Below, one piece after another: positions 1 through 13,490 of a DNA stretch of 64,000 bases. The notes under the pieces were generated by a model. That model was given only the letters and a program-made list of their open reading frames with translations, made no database searches and was not told the DNA's origin. The stretch comes from Nicotiana tabacum. Taxonomy: Eukaryota; Streptophyta; Magnoliopsida; Solanales; Solanaceae. The translations under genes and the position numbers were made by a program. Where the stretch lies: assembly GCF_000715075.1 (NCBI RefSeq), contig NC_134101.1:150015084-150079083 (forward strand), given 5' to 3'. Position 1 is the stretch's first letter; each line of letters opens with the position of its first letter.

Positions 1-2690
1 AGTGAAAAGCTGTGCTTAACTCTACCTGACTAACCAACCCTCGCTGCACAGACCTCCAAAACTACGAAGTAAACTGAGTGCCCCTATCTGAAATAATGGA
101 AACTGGGATACCATGCAATTGAACAATCTCCCGGATATAGATCTCTGCCAACCGCTCTGAAGATTACGTAGTACACACAGAAATAAAGTGCGCGAACTTG
201 GTCAGCCGATCCACAATCACCCAAATAGCATCGAACTTCTTCAAAGTCTGTGGAAGTCTAACTACAAAGTCTATAGTGATTTGCTCCCACTTCCACTCTG
301 GAATATCCATCCGCTAAAGCAAGCCACCCGGTCTTTAATGCTCATATTTCATCTGCTGGCAATTAAGACACCTAGCTACAAATCCCACAATGTCTTTCTT
401 CATTCTCCTCCACTAATAGTGCTGCCTCAAATCCTGATACATCTTCGCAGCACCCGGATGAATGGAATTTCGCGAGCTATGGGCCTCCTCCAGAATCAAC
501 TCCCGAAGCCCATCCACATTAGGCACACAAATCCGGCCTTGCATCCTCAACACCCCATCATCACCAATGGTCACATCTCTGGCATCATCATGCTGAACTC
601 TATCCTTAAGGACAAGCAAATGCGGATCATCATACTGGCGCTCTCTAATACGATCATATAAGGACGACCGAGAAACCACACAAGCCAATACCTGACTGGG
701 CTCCGAAATATCCAATCTCACGAACCGATTGGCCAAGGCCTGAACATCAACTGCAAGAGGTCTCTTCCCAACTGGAATATATGCCAAACTCCACATACTC
801 AACGCCTTTCAGCTCAAAGCATCGGCCACCACATTGGCCTTTCCCAGATGGTGCAATATAGTGATATCATAATCCTTAAGCAACTCCAACCACCTTTGCT
901 GCCTCAAATTGAGATCGTTCTATTTCAACAAGTGCTAGAGACTACGATGATCAATAAACATTTCACAAGACACACCATACAAGTATTGCCTCCAAATATT
1001 CAACGCGTGAACTATGATAGCCATCTCCAAATCATGAACGGGGTAGTTCTTCTCATAGGGCTTCAACTGACGAGAAGCATAAGCAATAACTCTACCCTCC
1101 TGCATCAATACACAACCAATACCAACTCTGGAAGCATCACTATACACGGTATATGAACCTGAAGTTGATGGAAAAGCTAACACTGGAGTTGTGGTCAAGA
1201 CTATCTTAAGCTTCTGAAAGCTCTCTTCACACTAATCCAACCACACAAATGGAGCACCCTTCTAAGTCAACTTGGTCAAGGGCGATGCGATAGACAAGAA
1301 TCCCTGAATAAACCGATGATAATAGCCTGTCAAACCAAGAAAGATGTGAATCTCTGTGGCTGGGGATGGTGTGGGCCAACTCTAAATTGCCTCTGGCTTC
1401 TTCGGATCAACCTGAATACCCTCGCTGGACACCACGTGTCCCAAGAAAGCCATTGAACTGATCCAAAACTCACACTTGGAGAATTTTGCATAAAGCTTCT
1501 CCTCCCTCAATCTCTGCAACACAACTCTCAAATGCTCCGTGTATTCCTCCTAACTATGCGAATACACCAGAATATCATCAATGACGACTATGAAGAACGA
1601 GTCGAGATAAGGCCGAAACACGCTGTCCATCAAATGCATAAACGTTGTTGGGGCATTGGTCAGACCCAAAAACATCACCAAGAACTCAAAATGACCATAT
1701 CGGGTCCTAAAAGCCATCTTAAGAATATCCAAGTCCCTGATCTTTAACTGGTGATAACCCGAACGAAGATTAATCATGGAGAACACTCCACTCCCTGAAG
1801 CTGGTCGAATAAATCATCAATGCGAGGCAAAGGATACTTGTTCTTAACTGTTACTTTGTTCAATTGCCTATAATCAATGCACGTCCTCATAGTTCCATCC
1901 TTCTTCTTCATAAATAGAACTAGCGCACCCCAAGGTGACACACTAGGCCGAATGAACCCCTTATCAAGGAGTTTCTGAAGCTTCTCCTTTAACTCTTTCA
2001 ACTCCATTAGAGCCATATGATACGACAAAATAGAAATGGGCTGAGTGCCTGGCACCAGGTCGATACCAAAATCAATATCCCTATCCAGCGGCATGCTCGA
2101 CAGGTCTGCAGGAAACACATCGGGAAAATCCCTCACAACTGGAATAGAATCAATAATGGGAGTCTCAGTACCGACATCCCTCACAAAGGCTATATATGAA
2201 AGACAACCCTTCCCAACCATATGCTGGGCCTTCAAAAATGAGATCACTCTACCGGGAACATAATCAGTCACACTTTGTCGCTCAACCCATGGCACACCCG
2301 GTATAGCCAATGTGACTGTCTTGGCATGATAGTCCAGAATAGCACGACATGGAAATAGCCAATCCATGCCCAAAATGACATCGAAATCGATCATAAGCAA
2401 TAATAAAAGATCCACACGGGTCTTCAGACCCCCAATAGTCACCACACACGACCAGTACACGTGGTCTACAACAACAGTATCGCCCACCGGGGTAGATACA
2501 TGAACAGGTGAAACAAGAAACTCATAGGGCATACCCAAATAACGAGCAAAGTATGATGACACATAAGAAAAGGTGGAACCGGGATCAAATAAGATAGAGG
2601 CATCTCTATGGCAGACTAAGACAATACATGTAATAATAGCATCAGAAGCAATAGCATCGGGTCTAGCTGGAAGTGCATAGAAACAGGCCT
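1..2690 (-). pseudogene. E1 pol (PR-RT-RNase H-integrase) pseudogene
   Basis: The longest open piece, 2979-1774, spans the retropepsin-type protease ([12 protein letters not shown], catalytic Asp present) and the N-terminal RT ([25 protein letters not shown]). After a frame change, 1786-1550 carries the RT catalytic block ([10 protein letters not shown], both Asp kept) and [12 protein letters not shown]. RNase H is at 1198-935 ([11 protein letters not shown] and [10 protein letters not shown]). The integrase zinc-binding region is at 802-413 (HSSRNSIHPGA), and the catalytic core continues to about position 1 with stops. These enzymes would mature the polyprotein, copy the RNA and insert the cDNA. 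The region is split over at least four frames and is not functional. Confidence 0.9.
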
Positions 2691-2699
2691 GACCACCGC

Positions 2700-3913
2700 C
2701 TGATCGACCTCCCCCCTCTAGAGCGACCCCTAGTTGACTGACCTCCACACCTAGCTGGCTGGGAGGATGGTGGTAAAGTAACTTACGCTGAAGCCGATGA
2801 CTGACCCCTCTGCTGAGATGAACCCGCAAGACGATGAGGACACTACCTCTATATATGACCCATCTCTCCACACTCATAGCAACTCCCGGGTGATGGAGAA
2901 GGGGACTGTAGGGAACCTCTCGCACTGGAATGACTAGCTGATGCGTCTGACATAGAAGAACCCTGAACTGATGGAGCACAGGACAAACTCTGAGCTAGAA
3001 GGGCACTAAGTGATGACTGGCCCTAATGAGAACTGTGAGAACCATGACCCAATGATGCCTCTCGATAACCTCGCCAAACTGGCTGAGCATGCCTGAAGGG
3101 ACGGCCTCTGCCGTGATGAAACTAACCTCTCAACGGAGCACCACTATAACTATCAGATCTCTCCCTGACGTAACCACTCAAATTGCCTGCGTAGCTCCTC
3201 TCTACGAGACTGCGGCACATACTTCTCTAGAAAGAGAATGGAGAACTGCTGCCAGGTAAGGAGTGTTGCATCAATAGGCCTACGCCTCTCAAAAGCCTCC
3301 CACCAAGTGAAGGCAGCTTCTGAAAACTAATAAGTGGTGAAAGCGACTCCGCTGGTTTCCAAGATACACTTATCCAAGAACCTCAAGGCATCCTCGCCCT
3401 CTGCACCACTGAAGGTCGGAGGCTGAAGCCTACCAAACCTCTCCAACCTACGCTACTCATCCTCGGGCATAGCAGGAACCACATAGTCATGAGCAGCTGC
3501 AACCGGCTGGGCTGGATGTTCCCCCAATGTCTGAAGTCCTTGCACGAACTACTCAGGTGTGCGAGTGGCGGGAGTCTGAGTGCCTCCCCTGTCCTGCGAA
3601 GTAGCTATGGCTGTGGTGACTGAAACCGCCTAAGCTAGGCAAGTGCAGACTGATAGAGTCTGAGCCAAGGCCTCCTGAAGACCCAGAATCATAATGGGCA
3701 TAGTTGGTGCATGAGCTAGTGCTACTGGAGCGTCCACAACTGGGACCTGATCCCAAAATGGGCGGCTGGTAGATCTGTAGGTGCTACCCTAGCTGTTGTG
3801 TGGGCTATACCCATGCCCCTACCATGACCACGATCGCATCCTCGGCCTCTAGTGGCCACAACTGGTGGTACTAGTGGTCGTCCATCCTGGCTAGTAGTGC
3901 GTGTCCTCACCAT
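2700..3913 (-). pseudogene. E1 gag (capsid/nucleocapsid) pseudogene
   Basis: The start codon is at 3913-3911 and opens MVRTRTTSQDGRPL, the same N-terminus as the E2 gag, about 180 nt downstream of the primer site. The capsid core is readable at about 3480-3170 in minus-strand frames (RLERFGRLQPPTFSGA, then FTWWEAFERRRP and WQQFSILFLEKYVPQSRR). A CX2CX4HX4C zinc knuckle (CYECGEMGH) lies near 2840-2890 but contains in-frame stops. The frame changes several times, so no full Gag can be made. Gag forms the virus-like particle, and the knuckle binds element RNA. Confidence 0.85.
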
Positions 3914-4092
3914 CTATGAAAGAATAGAATAACAGAAGTTTAGTACTCGGATCAACAAATTCGCACGATAAGAATTCCAAGAATATAAAGTTTTCCTAAA
4001 GGTTCTGCAGCCTCTGAAGGATACATACAAACGTCTCTGTACCAATCCGTGAGACTCTACTAAACCTGCTCATGACTCGTGAGACCTACAAA

Positions 4093-4110
4093 ACCTAGGC
4101 TCTGATACCA
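4093..4110 (-). other. E1 primer-binding site, initiator tRNA-Met type
   Basis: The minus strand reads TGGTATCAGAGC followed by CTAGGT, three bases inside the LTR end. TGGTATCAGAGC is complementary to the 3' end of plant initiator tRNA-Met, the usual minus-strand primer of chromoviruses. It fixes both the LTR boundary at 4114 and the element orientation. Confidence 0.93.
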
Positions 4111-4674
4111 ACTTGTCACGACCCTAAACCCGGACCCGGTCGTGGTGGCGCCTCTCGTGAAGACAAGGCCAGCCGACACATTTCCAATTTGTTTTTAAGC
4201 AACTAAGAGATAAACATTTACCAATCCCGTATTCTACTAGCCATGAGCTTCTATCAATATACTACAAGTCTGAAATACCTACCAAGCTATTACATAATAA
4301 CTAAAAAAGAGATAGAAATTAAATAAAAGGGGAGAAACACAGGACTGCGGATGCCAAAGTAACTACCTCGTGAACTCCGAAGTCTACCGGGAGCTCTCAA
4401 CTCTCACTAGCAGGATCAGTAATGCCTGAATCTGCACACGGGGTGCAGGGAGTAAAGTGAGTACTCCAACTCAGTGAGTAATAATCATAAATAAACGACT
4501 AAGAAATATGAAATCACGTAAGGCACATTACAGGCTATAATGAAGTAGTAAAACCCAGTAAAATAGTAAATCAGTAAAGATATGAAAAATCATTTAAGTT
4601 CAGTTTAAACTTCATGAAATGCCTTTTCAACAATTAAACAGGTAAATGACAGGCAAATAAGAAAGATAAACGCA

Positions 4675-4985
4675 TAAAGGTTTTCCCCTCGGGCACAATG
4701 TCAACAAATCTGCCCCTCGGGTAATATCTCAGAACAATACCAGTCCCTCGGGCTATATCTCACATCATAATGGGTACCCGCGCTCACTGGGGGTGTGCAG
4801 ACTCCTGGAGGGGCCCCTTACGGCCCAAGCACAATATCAAGCCATCTCGTGGCATCATCACAAGGCTCTCGGCCTCATATCAACAAGCCACTTCGGGGCG
4901 TACATATCTCAGGCCCTCGACCTCATAATCATAATTTGTGTTTCTTCATAACATAGGCCCTCGGCCTTACTCACTCAAAATTCTC
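4675..4985. repeat. Degenerate tandem repeats in the E1 LTR
   Basis: Short units containing CCCCTCGGG and then GGCCCTCGGCCTCA recur every roughly 30-45 nt. The same type of array, larger, lies in the related E6 LTR at 9400-9900. Confidence 0.65.
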
Positions 4986-5884
4986 ACAAGTCACTAGGGC
5001 AATAGTAAAACATGATTCTCAACTCAAAATATCATTTAAAAGATCGTTTAAGTGTTAAAATAGAGTAAGCATGGTTGAGTCATGAAAACAATGGAATATA
5101 GCATGACTGAGTTCAAGTATAAAGTCAAAACAGTGAGGAAATGTCAATAAAAATTCCCTAAGGGTTCAAATAGTTGGCACAAGACCCAAATATGGCATTC
5201 AGCCCAAAACATGATGACAGCAAATAGATTTCAGTCAAATATGCGCTAAAATATTCATTCGGGACGGACTAAGTCAAAATCCCCAATAGTGCACGACCCC
5301 ACGCTCGTCATCAAGGGTGTGTGTCACCTCAATATATCACAACGATGTGCATTACGGGGTTTCATACCCTCATGACATCATTTACAATCATTACTCACCT
5401 CAATCCGGTTCAAACTCTAGCCCGCGATGCCTTTGCCCCTCGAATCGGCCTCGACTCGCGTCGAATCTATCCAAAATCAGAACCACGACGTCAAAATTTG
5501 CTAGGGGAACGAAGCCCAAGCAAAAACCTTCAATTTACAATAGAAATCCCGAAATTACCAAAACCCAACCCCCGGGACCACGTCTCGAATTCCGATAAAA
5601 TTAATATCAATGGATTCCTTATCACTCCACGAGTTTATTCATACCAAAAGCATCAAAATCCAACCACAAATGACCCCTCAAATCCCAAATTCTAGGTCTC
5701 CAATTTCAAGTCCTAGTTCTTCAATTTTAGGCTTTTCCATGATTAGTTAGGTAGATTTCACATTAGAATCGAGTTTTAAGTCCATGAATCTTACCTCCAA
5801 GTGATTCCCCTTGAATCCCTCTTCAATCCTCTTTAGAACGCTCAAAAATGGTGGAAATAAACCCCAAAATCGTGGACAAAATGA

Positions 5885-6265
5885 CTATTTAAACATTCTG
5901 CCCAGGTTTGAAATCCTTCTTCGCGAACGCGGTCAACGCCTCTCGTTCGCAAAGCACAAACAAACTTTGACCAAAAATTTCCTCTTCGCGATCGCGACCT
6001 TCTAATCGCGAACGCGATGCTTTCCTCAGACCACTCTTCGCGATCGCGTTACCTCTCTCGCGAACGCGATGAATAAAATACCCTGAGGCTCAGCTGCCCA
6101 ATTCCTCTACGCGAACGCGGTCCCCTTCACGTGAATGCGATGACCAAACACTCAGCCCTTTGAGAACACGGAGCTTTCCTCACAAATGCGAAGGCTTAAA
6201 TCCCAGCCTTCACCAACTGACCCTTTGCGAACGCGAGGACTCACTCATGAACGCGAAGGTCTAAA
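5885..6265 (-). promoter_or_regulatory. E1 LTR core promoter with a CpG-rich palindrome cluster
   Basis: Between about 5915 and 6265 there are many copies of near-palindromic motifs such as TCGCGAACGCGA and TCGCGATCGCG, about 20-35 nt apart, in otherwise AT-rich DNA. Immediately downstream in element orientation (5885-5894) the minus strand reads GTTTAAATAG, a TATA-like box preceded by GGGCAGA. E2 and E3 have the same arrangement with different motif wording. The promoter role is inferred. Confidence 0.5.
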
Positions 6266-6960
6266 TTCTCTGCAACACACAGCAGTTTTTTGCAATTCCA
6301 AACATCATGAAATGGTCCGATTGACCACCTGAAACTCATCCAAGGTCCTCGGGACCTCAACCAAACATGCCAGCATATCCCATAACCTCATTCAAATTTG
6401 ATCCAACCTTCAAAACACTCAAAACAACATCAAAACACCAAACGCGCATCAGATTCAAGCATAAGAATTCCAAAATCTTATAAATTATGCTTTTGATCAA
6501 AAACCCAACAAAACCACATCCAAATGACCTGAAATTTTGTACACACAACCAAAATGACACAACGAAAATACTGCAATCCTCGGAATTCCATTCTGAACCC
6601 TATATCAAAATCTCACCTATCCACCGAAAATTGCCAAAAATCCAATTTCGCCAATTCAAGCCTAAATCTACTCCGGACCTCCAAACCTCATTCCGATCAT
6701 GCTCCTATGTCCCAAATCACCTCCCAAAGCTATCTGAACCATTGAAACTCACATCTGAGCCCTCTAACACATAAGTCAACATCCTATTGACTTTTCCAAC
6801 TTAAGCTTCCTCAAAAGAGACTGTCTCAAACCTTGCCAAATCCTCTCCGAACCCGAGTCAACCAACCCGATCACATATAGAACCAATAGATAAAGCAATA
6901 AGAAGCAAAAATGGGAGAAACGGAGTAGTAACTCATGAGACGACAGGCAGTATCGTCACA

Positions 6961-8289
6961 AGAATTCCATTCCATAAAAAAATCTTCCTCGCCTTACATC
7001 ATTCACGAGCACATAAGGAAAAAGAGCAAAAAACTCAAACAAGCAATTAAAGATTAAATTCTCAACAACTGAAAACACTAAGAAGTAGTTATACATCTAG
7101 GAAATCTGATAGCCACTGCACTTTTGAAATGAAAGAAGAACTTTAAATCTGGAAAAAATCTATGATTTAGCTTCAAGCTATTGGATCTTCGAAGGTGATT
7201 TTCTGCAATTGCGGGCCTTGCCGAACTTCTGTCGTCGTTGCTAAAAGAGTTGTTTGCTTACTGAGTTCGTTTGGGCTGTGCTATTGAGTTTCAACTTTCT
7301 CCTATTTTGGTATTTAATTGTCTTTCTAAAACTGGTTCTTGCGCAACTAAGTATTTATTTGAATTCATCTTTTTTTTTGGCACACATGAATTAATCCTTC
7401 TGTTTCTTCATGAAGTTTTGACTCATTGTGATTTTTGCGTATTTGAATCGTTTTCGGAGTAGTCTATCGATTTCAACTCTAGGAAGAACTACTAGTCATT
7501 ATACCTACTGCTTCTTTGTGATAACGAATGCAGACTTCATATGAAAACCTTTGTGCAAACGCATTTGCCCAAGCATATAACTTTTCTTGCATTGCATATC
7601 TTTGCTACACATAATTGACGTTTATGAAATACAGCAACCAATGAAAAAAACTTTTTGTCCGAAGTTACATTTGTGTCCTTTGGTCTAAATGCTTGACATT
7701 TTTTATATGAATTGTTCAAATTTTAATCGCTAATATAAAGTTACTTGAGTTAATTTTGTTCAAGCTAAAAGTGATAATATAATTAAGCTTGCTCACGAAG
7801 TTTTGCATCTGGATGGCCTAAGTTGAGATTTGAGCAAATGATCATAGGAGGAATGGTTTTTTTGGTAAATATATACAAATTTAAGTGAATTGGGTTGAGG
7901 TCCATTTTTCAATTGTTTGTTTATCCAATTACTACGTTCATAAGCACTATGGATGACTCGTAAAATTTATGCAAATAAAGGCTCTTTCTTTGCTGCTTGT
8001 TTGGCGTAATCGCTACATCTCTTTATGCACTTAGTTAGTAGATGATTTATTCGAATATTTGAGCCGTTTGTTTTAAATTTGTTAGTTAGCAGCTAGATCG
8101 TGTAGTGTGGTTTGAAGCGCTAGGATTTTTGGCCATTTGGACCTGGATAATTTAAGTCTTGTTGGCCAAGAGCTAATAAGAATACATAAGTTAGTCCATA
8201 ATTTCATACTTAATTTACATCCTTCTCCAAAAATTAATTCCATAACTCTTGGTCTTACCTCAAATCTCAAAACATTAGAAAATTTGATT
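6961..8289. other. No gene recognised
   Basis: AT-rich sequence between the E1 LTR and an Ogre-like LTR fragment. ORFs are short (60-63 codons) with no recognisable motif, and no clear terminal repeats were seen. The first bases after the LTR (AGAAT) would be one copy of the E1 target-site duplication; the other copy is outside the window. Confidence 0.5.
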
Positions 8290-8937
8290 CATAAACCTCA
8301 CAGTTTTCTTTAGGTGCGATTAAAAAATAAATCATCGTGACTATGGGTACGGTTCTCGTGACATAGTTATGATACCTAATCCCCAAAATCGAGTGTGCAT
8401 TTCATGTGACCCGATCATAACAACTTCAAATATTAATAAAATAAATATATCGCGAATCACGGGTGCATTTCATGTAGCGTGGTTTACGGTGTGTCCCGAA
8501 ACGGCAAGTGTACGACAATCGTAACTTGTTCAGGAAATAATTCCATAAATTCTAAAAATGGATAAATAATTAATTAAAAGCGGTAAAAGGAATAAAATGC
8601 ACAATAGGTTCTAAACATGTCATTAATCAGATAATTAGGCTAATTATTAAAAGTTAAGTGACCGTGCTAGAACCACGGAACCCGTGAATGCCTAACACCT
8701 TCTCCCGGGTTAACAGAATTCCTTATCTAGAATTTCTGGTTCGCAGGCTTTTAAATAAGTCAATTTTCCTCGATTTGGGATTTTAAAAATAAACCGATGA
8801 CTTGGGACACCAAATAAATTATTCCAAGTGGCGACTCTGAAAAATAAATAAAATAATCTCATTTCGATTAATGTCACTTTAATTGCAAAAAAACTCTTTT
8901 ATATCCCCTCTCGGGGTGGTAAAAATGAGGTGTGATA
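8290..8937. repeat. Ogre/Tat-like LTR fragment
   Basis: This stretch resembles the E4 LTR in the reverse orientation. It shares the block around CTCCCGGGTTAACAGAATTCC, the GACTTGGGACACC block and a GTGCATTTCATGTGACCC block. It ends GAGGTGTGATA, matching the reverse of the E4 LTR start (TGTCACACCTC). It is diverged and truncated, without internal sequence, so it is probably an old fragment or a solo LTR from a plus-strand relative. Confidence 0.7.
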
Positions 8938-8940
8938 GGG

Positions 8941-11588
8941 TATCACTAGTCATGAGCATCTACTACAACCGTCTAGCAACATCAAGACTAACATAGCCTA
9001 GAAATAACTGAATACAATTAAGGGAGGATAAGGAGGGAGAAAAGCAGGGATGCGATTGTCAGGCAGCTACCTTACTAACTCCGATGGACCTGCCATTGAG
9101 TAATCAACATCCGCTACCGGGTTCAGAAATATCTGAATCTGCACAATAGGTGCAGGGAGTAATGTGAGTATGCCAACTCAGTAAGTAGTAAAAGTAAATA
9201 CAGAATGAGCAGTAGTGACGAGCAATAAAACAGATACAGTTCATATCATGAAATCTCAATAAAATATAGCAGGCTTTTAAAATCAAGGTTTTGAATCAAC
9301 TCAGCTCATTTAAATCTAGTTTTAGTAAAATCATTTAAAACATCTTTTAACAGTTTTCAATGGAGTGATAAAACAGTGAGTAAAAATGATGAAAACATAA
9401 ATAACCCCTCAGGTAAAACTTGCTCATATACAGCCCCTCGGGAAACATAAATCAAGAATAGTCCTTTGGCGAACATCACTCGTGAACAACCCCCTCGGGC
9501 AAACATGAATCATAAACAGCCCCTCCAGTGAATCTCATAGTCACTCATATGTAGCCCCTCGAGCATTACCTCACAATCGCTCGTAAATAGCACTTCGGGC
9601 ACAATATGAATCAAGAACAACCCCTAGGGAAAAACATCATATCACTCACTCAGGGTACCCGCGCTCACTGTGGGTGCACAGACTCCGAAGAGGCTCCTAC
9701 AGCCCAAGCGCTATAACAAGCCACCTAGTGGTATAAATCAATCAGGCCATCGGCCTCATAACAAGTAACCTCGTGGCATAAATCAATCAGGCCTGCGGCT
9801 TCACAAAAATCATGAATCAATAACACATGCTGCGGAGTGCAGCCCGATTCCATAATATCCTCACAACATAGGCCCTCGGCCTCACTCAGTCAGAAACCTC
9901 TCAAGACACTCGGGCTATCAGTAAAACAGGGTGCTCAGCCCAAAAATATCATTTTATGCATCAAAACGGAATAATAAAGACTGAGTTATAAAATTAGTAA
10001 ACACAGCATAAGTGAGTATATATCTTAAATCCAAAATAGTGAGAGGATAATAAGAAAAAGCCCCTAAGGGTCCGAACAGCTCTGGTACAAGGCCCAAATA
10101 TGACATTCAACCCAATTTATAGGAAATTCTTTCTAGAACACATAAGTATCATATATTTTAAGTCAAATACGCAACTTTATAGTTGCTACGGGACGGACCA
10201 AGTCAGAATCCCTAACGGTGCACGCCCACATGCCCGTCACCTAGCATGTGTGTCACCTCAAAATAGTAAAGCAATATGAAATCCGGGGTTCCATACCCTC
10301 AGGACTAGATTTACAATCATTACCTACCTCAACAAGCTAATTCCAATACCGAGCAAGCCAAGCGATGCTCCAAAAATGCCATCCTGCGCGTTTCGACCTC
10401 CGAACGGCTCGAAACCCAATACATATGGTGAAAATCGCCTCCAAAATTGCCCAAATCTGAGCTCCCAAATCCAAGCTCCCCAACTCAAAATATGACCAAA
10501 TGAACAAACTCTTGTTTTATATATTTTTCTGTCAGTTATTCTTCCTCGATTCTCATGTCAAACGATCCTGAAACTTGTTTTTGATGCCTCCAATTGATTT
10601 CTTGTGAAGTTTTAGTCAAGTTAGGCTCTTGAATAACTCCATTTGACCTTATATTAAAAGAGATATATTGGTTTTAATATTTGAAAATAGTGCAAATTTG
10701 AAATACGAATATAGTGGCAATTTCGTAATTAATTTGAAAGATCTGGCAGCCCAATTCTTAGTAAAATAACCATGAAATCCTCATACGATGTCTAAATTTG
10801 ATGGTTCTTTTTGCTATGGCTCCTTAATTACAATACGGATCTAATTCTTCAATAAAAACAGAAATCGGAGCTCATTTGCTTAATGTAGTACCATTTATGC
10901 TTGAAAAACGATGTTGAAACATAAAAAACGAGCGCAACACAATCCAAACCTATCTGAACCTCACCCGAGCCCCTCGGGACGCTATTTGAACATACCAATA
11001 AGTCCCATATCATAACACGGACCTACTCGAGGCCTCAAAGCACATAAAACAACATCGAAATGACGAATCACACCTCAATTCGAAATCAATGAACTTGAAA
11101 CTTTAAACTTCCACAACCAATGCCGAAACCTATCAAATCACGTCCGATTGACCTCAAATTTTGCACACAAGTCACATTTGACATTATGGACCTCATTCAA
11201 CTTTCGGAATTAGAATCCGACCCCGATATCAAAAAGTTCACTCCCGATCAAACTTTCCATAATTCCAACTTTCGCTATTTGAAGTCAAATTCTACTACGG
11301 ACCTCCAAATCACAATCCGGGCGCGCTCCTAAGTCCAAAATCACCCAATGGAGATAACGGAATCATCAAAAATTCAATCCGAGGTCAAATCCTAGAAAGT
11401 CAAAACTTGGTCAAATCTTTGAAATTTAAAGCTTCTAGTTGAGAATCATTCTTCCAAATCAATTCTGAATAACCTGAAAACTAAAACCGACGATTCACAT
11501 AAGTCATAATACTTCATACGGAGCTACTCATACCCTCAAACAACCGAGCGAAGTGCAAATGTTCAAAATAACTGATTGGGTCATTACA
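8941..11588 (-). repeat. E6: truncated chromovirus LTR, E1 family
   Basis: The alignable start (TATCACTAGTCATGAGC) corresponds to a point about 115 nt inside the E1 LTR, so the inner end is lost. The outer end, GGGTCATTACA at 11588, is intact and reads TGTAATGACCC on the minus strand. Internal landmarks shared with E1 are the CCCCTCGGG repeats, GTACCCGCGCTCACTG and GTGCACG...CCCGTCA. No primer site, gag or pol accompanies it. It is probably a solo LTR later truncated at the junction with the Ogre-like fragment. Confidence 0.75.
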
Positions 11589-11984
11589 ATGAGAATGAAA
11601 AAAAAATAGTTGGTAAGAGTCATACCACTAATGATTCTACAAATGTAACGATCTAAAAGTGAAATGTCATATCAATCTTTTACTCTTTGAAAATAAAATT
11701 TATGGTGGATAAAATTAGAATTAAGATTAAATAGTCAAAACAAGAGATGAACTAATATTAAGATCTGAATCAACATAAAATAAATTATTTTTTATGTTAA
11801 AACCAAATAATTAAATCTTTTATTAATTATTTAGCAAGAGAATCCAATTCAATTATTTTTTAAATTCATCATATAAGTAATTCTTATTCAAGTTTTAAAA
11901 AAAATTAAGGTACATAATTTTATTCCATAAAAAGAGCGTTAAAACATAAAATATAAAGGATAGTATATTATTAAGAATCAAAAT
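11589..11984. other. AT-rich gap, no gene recognised
   Basis: Very AT-rich DNA between the E6 LTR and the helicase remnant. It may be the interior of the decayed Helitron, since a RepHel gene should extend upstream of the helicase, but I could read no replication-initiator motif here. Confidence 0.4.
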
Positions 11985-13490
11985 GATATACAAGTGTCTG
12001 ATGAAGCACAATCAAAGCTAAATGTTAATCAAAAACAAGCTTTCAAGACTATATTATAAAGAGTGAACTTTGGTATAACGGGATTATTCTTTATAGATGC
12101 CTCCGGCGGAATTGAACTAATATTTTTATGTCATGCATTACTTGGAAATATCATATTAAGAGGCATGACACTATTAGGAATAATAACAAGTGGTGTACCA
12201 ATAACAATTTTATTGTGAGGCCACCCACTTTAGATTTGATATACCTTTCCAAACAACTTAAATAAGCACCACAAATATATCAAAGCGGCACGATGATGCT
12301 AAATTTATAAGGAAGGCAAAATTGATAATATGGGATGAAGCACTTATAGCTAAGTGTCAAACGATCAAAATAATTACCCGGACTTCTAGAGATATATTGG
12401 ATATTAATGAACCGTTTGGTGGTAAACTAATGGTTTGAGAGGTGATTTCTGTCCAATACTACCAGTAGTTCCAAAATCAACAAAAGCAGAGACTGTAAAA
12501 CCTATCTTGCCAAAGTTAAACTTCTGGCCTCAAATGAAAAAGATTCAACTGACAAGAAATATAAAGTAAGAACACATCAAATATTCATTGTCTTCTTGCT
12601 TCGTGTCGAAAACGAAGAAGTGCATCCAATAAAAGATGATTTGGTTCTTCCTGAACACTTGATTATCAATCCCAATGGTAATGGTAGTGCATTTAATAAG
12701 AGAAACATTTCTATCATTAGATTAAAATGCAAATTGTGCAAATTGCACGATAGAATTAAAAAGATATCTTATCTAGCAGAAATGAATATATTGATCAACT
12801 AAATAAAAGGTTGATTGCAAAAATTTATAGTAAAAATAAAACGGTTTTCAGCTTTTGATTCATCATAAAATGATACCAATAATTACTACCAAGAAGAATA
12901 CTTAAATACTTTAATATCAAATGGCCTTCTACTATACATGTTTGTTGTCAAGTTTATTATTTCTTACTTATGTTAGTGTCACCGTTTATATAATAGACTA
13001 AGTTAAAATTGATCTTCCATTGTATATAGGTTAATTTTGAAGAAAAATATGCCCATCGTGCTATTGAAAACTTAGATACGCCGAATAGCTTATGTAATAG
13101 CATACAGATGGTATATAGAAGTTTTAACAATAACGTCATACATGCAAAAATTATGAATCTGGTCAATGTGATTCTAAGTATATTCTTATCCCTGAATTCA
13201 ACTTTCGTCTTCGGAAACTAAGGAATATCCTTTTAAATTTGTGTGAAATAATTTTTAATATGTTTATATTTTGTAAATATAATAAATAAAGCACAAGGAC
13301 AAACATCCTAAATATTGGACTATATTTAGCGCAATATATTTTCTTGCACGAACAACTATATGTTGCACCTTCAAGAGGGATATCAAGATCGACAACAAGA
13401 ATTCTGGTTAAGGCAGAGCAACCAAAGCATTAGGAGGAAACATACACAAAGAAATTGTCCACAAAGAAGTGTTCGTTAAGATACCATCAC
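11985..13490 (+). pseudogene. Helitron helicase (RepHel, Pif1-like) pseudogene
   Basis: Conserved Helitron helicase blocks appear in order on the plus strand across changing frames. They are LNVNQKQAFKTIL with FFIDASGG (degenerate Walker A) near 11995-12110, the WDEA-type Walker B region near 12330, DDLVLPEHLI in the ORF at 12596-12802, NEYIDQLNKRLIAKI near 12780, and YYQEEYLNTL near 12890. CPIVLL-like LLKTLDTPNSLCN and FNNNVIHAKI follow near 13040-13150, then HEQLYVAPSRGISRSTT near 13350-13400. Such helicases unwind DNA during rolling-circle Helitron transposition. Multiple stops and frameshifts and a missing Rep domain show it is dead. A Helitron-type 3' end lies beyond the nested insertions at 57804. 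Confidence 0.85.

Larger units (their letters stand above)
1..6960 (-). mobile_element. E1: Ty3/gypsy chromovirus, partial, 5' LTR plus gag-pol
   Basis: Minus-strand LTR retrotransposon running off the left edge of the window. In element orientation the order is LTR (6960 to 4114), tRNA-iMet-type primer site, gag from 3913, then protease, reverse transcriptase, RNase H and integrase down to position 1. The protease-RT-RNase H-integrase order and the pol wording match the Tekay/Del chromoviruses, as in E2 and E3. The chromodomain end, polypurine tract and 3' LTR lie outside the window, so the target-site duplication cannot be checked. Frameshifts and stops show that it is dead. Confidence 0.93.
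4114..6960 (-). repeat. E1 5' LTR
   Basis: On the plus strand it opens TGTCACGACCC at 4114 and closes TATCGTCACA at 6960, giving TG...CA ends and about 2.85 kb, a typical size for Tekay-like chromovirus LTRs. The primer site abuts its inner edge. E6 (8941-11588) is a divergent relative: both share the sequence around GTACCCGCGCTCACTG and the CCCCTCGGG repeats. No coding capacity is evident; the ORFs inside are incidental. Confidence 0.88.

Noticed and set aside
7271..8270. Small ORFs between the E1 LTR and the Ogre-like fragment
   Set aside because: 60-63 codons, no motif, no splice-consistent neighbours; composition matches intergenic DNA.
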